From: Bacteroidales bacterium
GTDB taxonomy: Bacteria; Bacteroidota; Bacteroidia; Bacteroidales; UBA7960
Reading direction: 5' to 3'
Assembly (NCBI GenBank): GCA_007132395.1
Contig: SLOR01000171.1
Location: 1-8,818, forward strand
Length of the DNA stretch: 8,818 nucleotides
In this document: positions 1-6,257 of the stretch, piece after piece
How the letters are laid out: the number at the start of each line of letters is the position of its first letter
Numbering within the stretch: the first letter of the stretch is position 1
Position numbers and translations under genes: made by a program
The notes under the pieces: model-generated
Database searches by the model: none
Seen by the model: only the letters and a program-made list of their open reading frames with translations
What the model was told of the DNA's origin: nothing

Positions 1-1
1 C

Positions 2-667
2 TATGAATCAATGATGCTTACCGGCGATTTAAACCTTGCAGATGTGGAGTGGGTAATACAATATCGTATTGTCGACTCTTACAAATATCTCTTCAGAGTA
101 AGGGATGCAGAAGATGCATTACGCGATATGTCAGAGGCTGCTATGCGCAAAATTGTTGGCGACCGCACCGTAAACGAGGTACTTACCGTTGGTCGGCAGG
201 AAGTAGCTTCTACCGTAGAAGTGCTTTTGCAGCGCATGTGCGATGAATATGAGAATGGAATCAGAATAGACCAGGTAGTGTTGCAGGACGTAAATCCTCC
301 CGAGCCGGTAAAACCCTCATTTAATGCAGTAAACCAGGCACAGCAGGAACGAGAAACCCTCATTAATCAAGCCGAGTCGGAATACAACAGGGTTATTCCC
401 AGGGCAAGAGGTGAAGCACAGGAGATTATTCAACTGGCCGAAGCTTATGCCTTAAATCGCGTAAACAGGGCCACGGGTGAGTCGGAAAGATTCATTTCTG
501 TTTTTGAAGAATACAGAAAAGCACCAGAGGTAACGCGCAGAAGATTATACCTGGAAACCATGGAGCGTATTATTCCCAAACTAGGTAATAAGATTATTGT
601 GGATGAAAAAGGTACTAATGTGCTGCCTTTGCTCAATATTCAGCAACAAAAGTTGCAAAATCCCTGA
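2..667 (+). CDS. hflK: HflK, SPFH/Band 7 protease modulator (5' end missing)
   Basis: The reading frame is open from the left edge (first full codon at 2), so the N-terminal membrane anchor and first part of the SPFH domain lie outside the window; 221 C-terminal residues are visible, against about 420 in E. coli HflK. The visible part starts inside the SPFH domain with the characteristic block MLTGDLNLADVEW followed by VIQYRI. It continues through the conserved NPPEPVKPSFNAVNQAQQER region into an Ala/Glu/Arg-rich helical segment (E. coli-like GEAQEI pattern). It closes with the MERIIPKLGNKIIVDEKG block, which matches the HflK C-terminus. HflK pairs with HflC as a membrane-anchored oligomeric cage that surrounds and modulates the AAA protease FtsH; this is family knowledge. 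hflC follows after 55 bases on the same strand, the usual hflKC order, so the two are very probably cotranscribed. The internal ATG at 11 is not the start, because conserved sequence precedes it. Confidence 0.93.
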   Translation, partial: YESMMLTGDLNLADVEWVIQYRIVDSYKYLFRVRDAEDALRDMSEAAMRKIVGDRTVNEVLTVGRQEVASTVEVLLQRMCDEYENGIRIDQVVLQDVNPPEPVKPSFNAVNQAQQERETLINQAESEYNRVIPRARGEAQEIIQLAEAYALNRVNRATGESERFISVFEEYRKAPEVTRRRLYLETMERIIPKLGNKIIVDEKGTNVLPLLNIQQQKLQNP

Positions 668-722
668 TGCAATCCGGGAACATTAAAGCTTGATTAAACT
701 ATTATGATAAAAGAATTTTAAT

Positions 723-1661
723 ATGAAGACAAAAAATATAATCCTGATTGTACTGGTTGTGATTGTAGCTATACTGGGTTTCAACAGTGTTTTTATCCTG
801 AATGAAACCCAGCAGGCCATCGTAACACAGTTTGGTAAACCCGTGGGCGGCCCGCGTACCGAACCCGGTCTTAATTTTAAAGCACCCATTATTCACAAGG
901 TGCAGTATTTTGATAAGCGTTATCTGAAATGGGATGGCGACCCCAACCAGGTACCCACCCAGGATAAGAAATTTATTCACGTGGATACTTACGCCCGCTG
1001 GGAAATTGTAGATCCTCTGCAGTTTTTTATCCGCTTGCGCGACGAGCGCTCCGGGCAGTCGCGTCTGGATGATATCCTTGACGGTGAAACCCGAAATGCT
1101 GTTGCCAGCCATGAATTGCTCGACCTGGTAAGGTCAACCAACCGTGAACCAGAGATTTATGAAGAGTTTCTGGAAGATATGGAGGAACTGGAGGAGATAA
1201 CCGTGGGAAGAGAGAGTATTGAGGAGCTGATTCTGACAAGAGCCAACGAAAGAACCTCCGATCTGGGTATCAGGGTGCTTGATTTTCGTTTCAAAAGAAT
1301 GAATTACGTACAGGAGGTAAGGCAAAACGTGTACGACCGTATGATAAGTGAACGTAACCGTATTGCCGACCAGTTTCGCTCTGAGGGGCAGGGTGAGGCC
1401 CGCCGCATTGAAGGTAATAAGGAAAGAGATTTGGCGCAGATACAATCGGAAGCCATTCGTGAATCCGAAATCATCAGGGGTAGAGCCGACGCAAAGGCTA
1501 CCTCCATCTATGCTGCAGCTTACAACCAGAATGCCATATCGCGCGAATTATACGCCTTCCTGCGTTCTATGGAAGCTATGGAAAAATCATTCGACAAGGA
1601 AACCAGCATTATATTAACTACCGACAGCGAATTGTACAAGTATTTGAAAAGTACACGCTAA
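723..1661 (+). CDS. hflC: HflC, SPFH/Band 7 protease modulator
   Basis: A complete 312-residue protein (E. coli HflC is 334). A single hydrophobic helix at about residues 5-23 (NIILIVLVVIVAILGF) anchors it in the inner membrane, with the SPFH domain outside the cytoplasm at about 25-200. Recognisable HflC blocks are ETQQAIVTQFGKPV (about 28-41), the EPGLNFKAPII segment, the FRSEGQGEARRI motif at the start of the long helical region, and the C-terminal RELYAFLRSMEAMEKSF helix. An acidic stretch rich in Glu (about residues 145-170, EDMEELEEI) sits between the SPFH core and its last strands. The start is the ATG at 723, which directly precedes a short n-region and the membrane helix; no Shine-Dalgarno sequence is visible, as is usual in Bacteroidota. 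Together with HflK it forms the HflKC complex that modulates FtsH. A strong stem-loop follows 24 bases after the stop. Confidence 0.95.
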   Translation: MKTKNIILIVLVVIVAILGFNSVFILNETQQAIVTQFGKPVGGPRTEPGLNFKAPIIHKVQYFDKRYLKWDGDPNQVPTQDKKFIHVDTYARWEIVDPLQFFIRLRDERSGQSRLDDILDGETRNAVASHELLDLVRSTNREPEIYEEFLEDMEELEEITVGRESIEELILTRANERTSDLGIRVLDFRFKRMNYVQEVRQNVYDRMISERNRIADQFRSEGQGEARRIEGNKERDLAQIQSEAIRESEIIRGRADAKATSIYAAAYNQNAISRELYAFLRSMEAMEKSFDKETSIILTTDSELYKYLKSTR

Positions 1662-1684
1662 TTTAGAGGTTAGGTAATTATTGC

Positions 1685-1723
1685 AACGGGGCAGTCTCTA
1701 AAAACCTTTGAGACTGCCCCGTT
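1685..1723 (+). terminator. Strong stem-loop after hflC
   Basis: A perfect 14-bp inverted repeat: the arm AACGGGGCAGTCTC (1685-1698) pairs with GAGACTGCCCCGTT (1710-1723) around an 11-base loop. The stem can grow inward by AAA/TTT if one T bulges. It begins 24 bases after the hflC stop and is followed by an AT-rich but not purely T tract (ATTATATAAAA). It is best read as the hflKC terminator. Because the stem is symmetrical and lies between convergent genes, it may also stop read-through from the porin side. Confidence 0.8.
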
Positions 1724-1769
1724 ATTATATAAAATCCTATAACGTACTTTTAAAAACTGTAGTTTACAC

Positions 1770-1800
1770 CACCCCTGATGATTGGATTTCAGCAGGGGTG
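1770..1800 (-). terminator. Candidate terminator hairpin after the porin gene
   Basis: An 8-bp inverted repeat, CACCCCTG (1770-1777) with CAGGGGTG (1793-1800), around a 15-base loop, 36 bases beyond the porin stop. On the minus strand a T-richer stretch (AGTTTTTAAAAG) comes only about 10 bases after the stem, so it is not a textbook intrinsic terminator. A further pair, GTACTTT (1744-1750) and AAAGTAC (1823-1829), brackets it and could form an outer stem. Position and strand fit the 3' end of the minus-strand run of genes. Confidence 0.4.
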
Positions 1801-1836
1801 TCGCTATGCTGAATAAGATCGTAAAGTACCTACCAC

Positions 1837-3060
1837 TTATATACCTGTTTCTATCTGGAACATGATATTCCAGAACTGGCGGTTTTCTCCAACATATACA
1901 ATACCCGGGTTATTATTATAGGATATATTGAGTTGAAGTTTATTGCGGTGGTTAGGTAAATATTTGGTTATGCCAAGGGTGTAGATTTCCTGGCGATTCT
2001 CATACCATTGAATGGTATTGTCGGGCTGAACATAGGTATAACGAGCTGCCAGCTCATAGTTGGAAGGGAATATATAGCTGATTTGATTATTCAGGCCCCA
2101 TCCCGTGAGTACATAGAGGGGCTCGTCGTCTTGCAGAAACACCAGCTGATTATCTACATCTCTGCGGGCATATTCAGCCGAAAGGGCCCACCCATTGTAT
2201 TTGAGTACCACATCCGCAAAGTAGGATATGATATCCTGTTCTTCGGGCAAATAGGTTCCCCTTTGGCCCATTGAACGAACTGCCTTATGGTTGTATGATG
2301 TTCCTCCGGCAAGTGAGAGTTTTGGGCTGGGTTCGCGGAAGAGATCACCTTCGAAGAAATCTCCGTCACGATGAAACTCTCCAAGAGGGAGCAACTCCAG
2401 CCTGCCGGTATAGGCAAGGCCATTGTCGGTGCGATTAATGTTGCGTCCCTCTCCCGAACTAATGGAGGTTTTCAGGTTGTAGGTAAATCCTTCACGGCGG
2501 GCGCTGTAGTATGCCATTACGCCAAAGTCGCGGTCAATATTAAACAATGCATTTACTGTTGAACGGTCGGTAAATTGCAGCGAGCCACTGGATACAACCC
2601 TTTGGCGGTTGCCGGGCAGCTTTCCCTGCCCAAAGCCCATGTAAAACTTGGGGCTGAAGGTATAAAAAACCATCGCATCGCGTACCACACCCGGAAAGCC
2701 GGTATTATCCCAGTCCTGATCGCCTCTTGAGAATGAGAGCTGGAGATAATATGTGAAATCTGTTTTCCCCATGTATCCGTCAAAACGCAGTCGAAGCCTC
2801 CTTACCTGGGCATCAAAACTTGCCGGTGAAAAATCGCCTGCACTCACTGTATTCATAGCCATACGGTTTTGCATGCGAAAGCGGATGTTTACGCCAAAAA
2901 GCGAATCGGGATCGAAAAAGCCCAGACCTTCGGTAAAGCTTATTACAGCACGTTCGTCTAATTCTGTTTGTGCTTTTGCCTGATGGGGTGTGAAAAAAAG
3001 ACCCATTATGATAACCATTAAGAAAAAGGGAAATAGAGTTCCAGTAACCGTACTTTTCAT
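1837..3060 (-). CDS. Phosphate-selective porin O/P-like outer-membrane protein
   Basis: A 407-residue protein with an ATG start and a clear Sec signal peptide: a hydrophobic core at about residues 9-24 and a type I cleavage site AKA|Q after residue 30. The mature protein has the alternating polar/aromatic pattern of a beta-barrel and carries blocks typical of the OprO/OprP-like family (Pfam porin O/P): an N-terminal FRMQNRMAMN, then RRLRLRFDGYMGKTDFTYYLQLSF, GKLPGNRQRVVSSG (the GQxKxPF-like segment) and FTDRSTVNALFNIDRDFGVMA. The end, FQIETGI, lacks the terminal Phe often seen in barrels. The family contains anion/polyphosphate channels, but in Bacteroidota most members have unproven substrates, so phosphate selectivity is not claimed. 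The gene lies 45 bases downstream of the LutA-like gene on the same strand and is probably the last gene of that transcript. Confidence 0.85.
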   Translation of the reverse strand: MKSTVTGTLFPFFLMVIIMGLFFTPHQAKAQTELDERAVISFTEGLGFFDPDSLFGVNIRFRMQNRMAMNTVSAGDFSPASFDAQVRRLRLRFDGYMGKTDFTYYLQLSFSRGDQDWDNTGFPGVVRDAMVFYTFSPKFYMGFGQGKLPGNRQRVVSSGSLQFTDRSTVNALFNIDRDFGVMAYYSARREGFTYNLKTSISSGEGRNINRTDNGLAYTGRLELLPLGEFHRDGDFFEGDLFREPSPKLSLAGGTSYNHKAVRSMGQRGTYLPEEQDIISYFADVVLKYNGWALSAEYARRDVDNQLVFLQDDEPLYVLTGWGLNNQISYIFPSNYELAARYTYVQPDNTIQWYENRQEIYTLGITKYLPNHRNKLQLNISYNNNPGIVYVGENRQFWNIMFQIETGI

Positions 3061-3105
3061 AGATAAGTTAAAATGAAAGATTATTGATGAATGATTGAGG
3101 GATAA

Positions 3106-3834
3106 TTATTCTTCATTTGCCAGTACATCGGCAATGTGCAATACCTTAAGGGGAATGTTATTACGACTGATGTAAGCCTGCAGGTGCATCAGGCAGGAGG
3201 CTTCGGTAGAAATAATGTATTCCACCCCTGTTTGCAGTGCGTTTTCTACTTTCTGCTCGGCCATGGCAGTAGCTATAGATTCATGTTTTACCGAAAAGGT
3301 TCCGCCGAATCCGCAGCACACGTCCGTATCTTTCATCTCCACTATTTCAAGCCCTTTCACATGGGCCAGCAGACGGCGTGGTTCATCTTTCAGCCCGTAT
3401 TCGCGCAAGGCGGCACATGAGTCGTGTATGGTGGCACGGGCATGAAATACGGCTCCCAAATCCTCTTTGCCCATAACATTCACCAGGAAGTCGGTAAGTT
3501 CAAATATCTTTTTCCGCAACATCCTGTTGGGATTGTGCAGAGCCGAATTGTCGAACATCCCGGGGTAATAGTTTCTGACCATGCCGATGCATGAGGCTGA
3601 GGGGCCCACCACACGCGGGTAATGCATAAAATCTTTGATAAATTTTTCTGCCACACAACGGGCCTCCTCCCAGTACCCGCCATTGAAAGCCATTTGTCCG
3701 CAACAGGATTGGCTGGGGTTATAATCTACCTTTACGCCTGCTTTTTCCAGGATTTTCACCATGTTCATTCCCGTTTGAGGGAAAATCTGGTCGATGAAAC
3801 AGGGAATAAAAATACCTGTGGTCATAGTCGGCAT
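3106..3834 (-). CDS. LutA/LldE-type (Fe-S)-binding cysteine-rich domain protein
   Basis: 242 residues, the length of LutA/YkgE-type proteins (about 240). It has two tandem cysteine-rich CCG domains. The first shows Cys12, Cys44-Cys45-Gly and Cys82; the second shows Cys140 (HDSCAALREYG), Cys173-Cys174-Gly (DVCCGFGGTFSVK) and Cys214 (TEASCLMHL). All expected cysteines are present. In LutA (L-lactate oxidation) and in HdrB/GlpC-type subunits these domains bind Fe-S clusters and pass electrons from substrate oxidation; this is family knowledge. The usual partners LutB and LutC are not adjacent: neighbours are rlmB upstream (40 bases) and a porin gene downstream (45 bases). The ATG at 3834 is used; an in-frame ATG at 3825 is an equally possible start. 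No signal peptide or membrane helix is seen, so it is cytoplasmic. The exact electron donor is unknown. Confidence 0.85.
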   Translation of the reverse strand: MPTMTTGIFIPCFIDQIFPQTGMNMVKILEKAGVKVDYNPSQSCCGQMAFNGGYWEEARCVAEKFIKDFMHYPRVVGPSASCIGMVRNYYPGMFDNSALHNPNRMLRKKIFELTDFLVNVMGKEDLGAVFHARATIHDSCAALREYGLKDEPRRLLAHVKGLEIVEMKDTDVCCGFGGTFSVKHESIATAMAEQKVENALQTGVEYIISTEASCLMHLQAYISRNNIPLKVLHIADVLANEE

Positions 3835-3874
3835 GTTGGAATGTTTTTCTTGATGTGCCTGTTAGCTGTTGTAT

Positions 3875-4606
3875 TTATAGCTGCCTTTGTCTTAATGCTT
3901 CAAATAGTGCAATGCCAGTGGCTACTGATACATTGAGAGAACCCGTTTTGCCTTTCTGCGGAATAGACATGGTTACATCCGAAAGTGTAAGGCAGGCTTT
4001 GGAGATACCCTTATCTTCCGACCCCATGATGATGGCCAGTGGGCCCTTCAGATCGGTTTGATAAATGGAGTCACCAGCTTTCTCGGTGCAGGCTGCTACT
4101 TTAATACCGCTTTCCCTTAAAAAAGTGATACTTTCCAGTATCTCCGCTTCCCGGCAAACAGGTATGCGCGAAAGAGCGCCGGCAGATGTTTTGATGGCAT
4201 CGGCATTAACGGGGGCACTGCCTTTTTCGGAAATTACGATTCCATGCGCCCCGGCACATTCTGCCGAACGGGCAATGGCACCCAGGTTACGCACATCTGT
4301 AACCTTATCCAGGATAATTAGCAGGGGTGTTTCTCCTGCTTCGTAAATGCCGGGAATTAGTTTTTCAAGGGGCTGGTAATCAATTATTGCAATCTGAGCA
4401 ACAACGCCCTGGTGATTTTTGCGGGTAAGACGATTGAGCTTTTCTACAGGAACCATCTGGTAAGGGTAATTTTTATCCCGGATGGCTTTAAAAAGTTTTT
4501 GAAAGATTTCTCCCGTTAAACCCTTCTGTATGAATATTCTTTCGGGAATTTTCCCCTCCTCCAATGCTTCCAGTACGGGCCTGAGGCCAAAAATTAAATT
4601 TTCCAA
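3875..4606 (-). CDS. rlmB: 23S rRNA (guanosine-2251-2'-O)-methyltransferase RlmB, TrmH/SpoU family
   Basis: 243 residues, the same length as E. coli RlmB. The N-terminal SpoU substrate-binding domain (about 1-77) begins with NLIFGLRPVLEAL and contains RLTRKNHQGVVAQI. The SPOUT methyltransferase domain carries all three motifs: motif 1 LDKVTDVRNLGAIARSAECAG (split here as LDKVTDVRNLGAI, then ARSAECAG; Asn107, Arg113), motif 2 IIMGSEDKGIS (192-202), and motif 3 IPQKGKTGSLNVSVATGIAL (215-234, Asn225). By family knowledge it methylates the ribose of G2251 in the peptidyl-transferase P-loop using SAM, forming a knotted dimer. The start is TTG at 4606: conserved sequence begins at residue 3, an in-frame TAA lies seven codons upstream, and the first in-frame ATG is Met51. 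The gene lies 42 bases after the GWxTD gene, in the same direction. Confidence 0.92.
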   Translation of the reverse strand: MENLIFGLRPVLEALEEGKIPERIFIQKGLTGEIFQKLFKAIRDKNYPYQMVPVEKLNRLTRKNHQGVVAQIAIIDYQPLEKLIPGIYEAGETPLLIILDKVTDVRNLGAIARSAECAGAHGIVISEKGSAPVNADAIKTSAGALSRIPVCREAEILESITFLRESGIKVAACTEKAGDSIYQTDLKGPLAIIMGSEDKGISKACLTLSDVTMSIPQKGKTGSLNVSVATGIALFEALRQRQL

Positions 4607-4648
4607 TTTTATAAGTTTATGTGTTTATATAATTATTTTTCTCGCTGC

Positions 4649-5929
4649 TTATCTTCTCCATATATTTACCGCATGGTTCCATGTACTTCGGAATGCGGTA
4701 TTTCTCTCCAGCACGAAGTGATTGTCTGAATACCTGTTTTCTGCTAAATTAAATATGAATTGTGCTTCAGGAATATTTACTCCTTCATGGTAAAACCATA
4801 TTTCTTTAAGGTGTTCTTTGTAAACCCTTTGCGGTGGTCCAAAGATAATATAAATCATGCCTCTGTCGGTTTGCCATCCAGGCACAAAAGAGGTAAAAAG
4901 AGCATTGGCTTTTACCACCCGCGCATTGTATCGGTGCATAATTTCAAAAGCACGATCAGGGTTGCCAGCCGAACGGGTCCAAAAACGCTCCAGTGCCAGT
5001 TCGGCATCACCTAAGTCAAATAACTGGTTGTATTCATCAGATGAAGTAATGTATCGCATCGGGTGTAACATGTAGTCGGCATGTAAATCAGACGGAAATC
5101 CTTCCTGAAAACAATATGCGGCAAACCCATGCTCAGGAAAACCTTCCTGATGGAAATAGTACATTTCATTGGGATTGCAAGAAAACGGCAGGGATTGTCC
5201 TGACCTAAAGCTCAAGGTGAAAACCGAATCTGTTTCCCAGGGATCAGGAATATGGGAATGAGAGTCGTCCATTACATGCGCGGGGAAAGGAATAGCCTTA
5301 GGAATGCTGTATCGGCTGGCCTGCATGCTAAAGTTTTTATCCTCCGGATAGGTCGCGGTGTACTTCATGCCGGGGGTAAGAAAAAACGGTGCATGTACCG
5401 CACTGCCATCATTAGCTGTGAAAACGAAAAAGGAGGAGGTGTAGGCGTGTGCCTTGTTAAGTGGCAGAATTTGCCGGTGGTTTGCCCTTCGTTTCAAATC
5501 TGCAAATTCAACAAAAAGAATTGATTTTCCCACGGGGGTACCTTCAAGGTTAATGGTGCGGGTTATCTCACGCGACTCATCACGGTGAATGCTGTCTGTG
5601 AAAACGACCCTTATGCTATCGGTGAGTTTACGGCTTTGCAACGATTCGTAAAGATAACAGCTAACCTGAAAGCGGGCAATCAAGCTCCCGTCAATATCCT
5701 CCCTTGTGTATAACAAATCGTCGGAACTAACAGTAATCTGCAGTTGTGAGGTATGGGCATTCTGATGAAAAACATGGTATTGTGGCCGGATATCATTGAG
5801 GGTAGATTGGTAAATATGGGCATAATTCTGGCTGGCTGGCCTTATCAATGGCCGACAGCTCAGGAATACCAGTATTAAAGCAGAAAAAAAGATGATTTTT
5901 CCTGCGCTCAATTTACCTTTCTTTTGCAA
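4649..5929 (-). CDS. GWxTD-domain lipoprotein, function unknown
   Basis: 426 residues if translated from the TTG at 5929; a longer reading from TTG at 5998 gives 449. From 5929 the protein has a normal lipoprotein signal: basic n-region (KKGKLSAGK), hydrophobic core IIFFSALILVFL and lipobox FLSC with the lipidated Cys at residue 25. The C-terminal third matches the GWxTD domain found widely in Bacteroidota: RYITSSDEYNQLF, then LERFWTRSAGNP, the signature GWQTDRG (about residues 351-357; 4865-4879 encodes GWQTD), IIFGPP and EIWFYH. The middle (about 60-280) looks beta-rich, with no assignable domain. It is likely attached to the outer membrane or the periplasmic face of the envelope. No in-frame ATG exists before the middle of the protein. 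It is probably the first gene of the minus-strand run. The molecular role of the GWxTD family is not established to my knowledge. Confidence 0.85.
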   Translation of the reverse strand: MQKKGKLSAGKIIFFSALILVFLSCRPLIRPASQNYAHIYQSTLNDIRPQYHVFHQNAHTSQLQITVSSDDLLYTREDIDGSLIARFQVSCYLYESLQSRKLTDSIRVVFTDSIHRDESREITRTINLEGTPVGKSILFVEFADLKRRANHRQILPLNKAHAYTSSFFVFTANDGSAVHAPFFLTPGMKYTATYPEDKNFSMQASRYSIPKAIPFPAHVMDDSHSHIPDPWETDSVFTLSFRSGQSLPFSCNPNEMYYFHQEGFPEHGFAAYCFQEGFPSDLHADYMLHPMRYITSSDEYNQLFDLGDAELALERFWTRSAGNPDRAFEIMHRYNARVVKANALFTSFVPGWQTDRGMIYIIFGPPQRVYKEHLKEIWFYHEGVNIPEAQFIFNLAENRYSDNHFVLERNTAFRSTWNHAVNIWRR

Positions 5930-5979
5930 TGACTTTTGTTTTTTGTCGGAATTATTGTATCCAACGGCCTGATTATTTG

Positions 5980-5987
5980 CAAAGATA
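5980..5987 (-). promoter_or_regulatory. Candidate Bacteroidota -7 promoter box for the GWxTD-rlmB-lutA-porin run
   Basis: The minus-strand octamer TATCTTTG is an exact match to the Bacteroidota primary-sigma -7 consensus TAnnTTTG. No good TTTG -33 element is found 19-21 bases upstream, so the call rests on one box. Transcription would start roughly 7-10 bases downstream, near 5972, leaving a leader of about 40 bases before the TTG at 5929 and placing the TTG at 5998 outside the transcript. Confidence 0.4.
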
Positions 5988-6050
5988 CATTTCTGCAACG
6001 GTATTATGAATGCTCTTATAAAAAATCGCGGTAATATGGTTTAATGATAA

Positions 6051-6117
6051 ATATGCCCTTCCCCGCCCTACGGGCACCCCTCCCTCTTCTTAGGGAGGGG
6101 CTGGGCGAGGGTCATAT
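6051..6117. repeat. GC-rich interrupted palindrome, REP-like extragenic element
   Basis: Several nested inverted repeats lie in a 67-base block. The outer pair is ATATG (6051-6055) with CATAT (6113-6117), followed by CCCT/AGGG with one bulged base. Next is CGCCC (6064-6068) with GGGCG (6103-6107). The core is a perfect 9-bp stem, CCCCTCCCT (6077-6085) with AGGGAGGGG (6092-6100), with loop CTTCTT. The left arm also holds a small hairpin, GCCC-TAC-GGGC (6065-6075). The block is much richer in G and C than the AT-rich sequence on both sides and has no coding frame. Its design is that of a dispersed extragenic palindromic repeat. It lies between divergent genes, so it is not a simple terminator for either. 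Confidence 0.6.
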
Positions 6118-6229
6118 AAAAACAGTTCAAAGAAAACTTGTGGCAAGATTGAGGATAACCATAAGAAGGAAGTTATATTGTTTTCCTAAAAACACGTAAA
6201 TTGCGTAATTACCGCAGCTTATTTTTGAA

Positions 6230-6237
6230 TAATTTTG
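6230..6237 (+). promoter_or_regulatory. Candidate Bacteroidota -7 promoter box for the LRR gene
   Basis: TAATTTTG is an exact TAnnTTTG match, with a second overlapping-type match TATTTTTG at 6220-6227. Either box would place the start of transcription between about 6234 and 6246, just upstream of the ATG at 6258. The only -33-like element is ATTG at 6200-6203, at poor spacing. The region is AT-rich, so chance matches are possible. Confidence 0.35.
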
Positions 6238-6257
6238 AATTATCAAAACATGAAATA

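Larger units (their letters stand above)
5999..6257. other. Divergent intergenic region between the GWxTD and LRR genes
   Basis: About 260 bases without a supported gene. Apart from the GC-rich palindrome at 6051-6117 and the -7 box at 6230-6237, it is AT-rich. An in-frame TAA at 6041-6043 (minus strand) bounds the GWxTD frame. A weak hairpin, AGGAA (6167-6171) with TTCCT (6183-6187), is present but has no clear role. The frame of the LRR gene stays open back to a TTG at 6201, but that stretch is AT-rich and shows no LRR-type sequence. Confidence 0.6.

Noticed and set aside
702..1112. 136-codon open frame opposite hflC
   Set aside because: It lies fully antisense to strongly conserved hflC sequence and its translation resembles no family I know.
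5927..6040. Possible frameshift hiding an ATG start of the GWxTD gene
   Set aside because: The only nearby minus-strand ATG (5988-5990) runs into a stop after five codons, and the lipoprotein signal is intact in the annotated frame, so a TTG start is the simpler reading.
6201..6257. N-terminal extension of the LRR protein from TTG at 6201
   Set aside because: The stretch is AT-rich, contains two TAnnTTTG boxes, and adds no recognisable LRR sequence; the ATG at 6258 starts a helical cap typical of such proteins.
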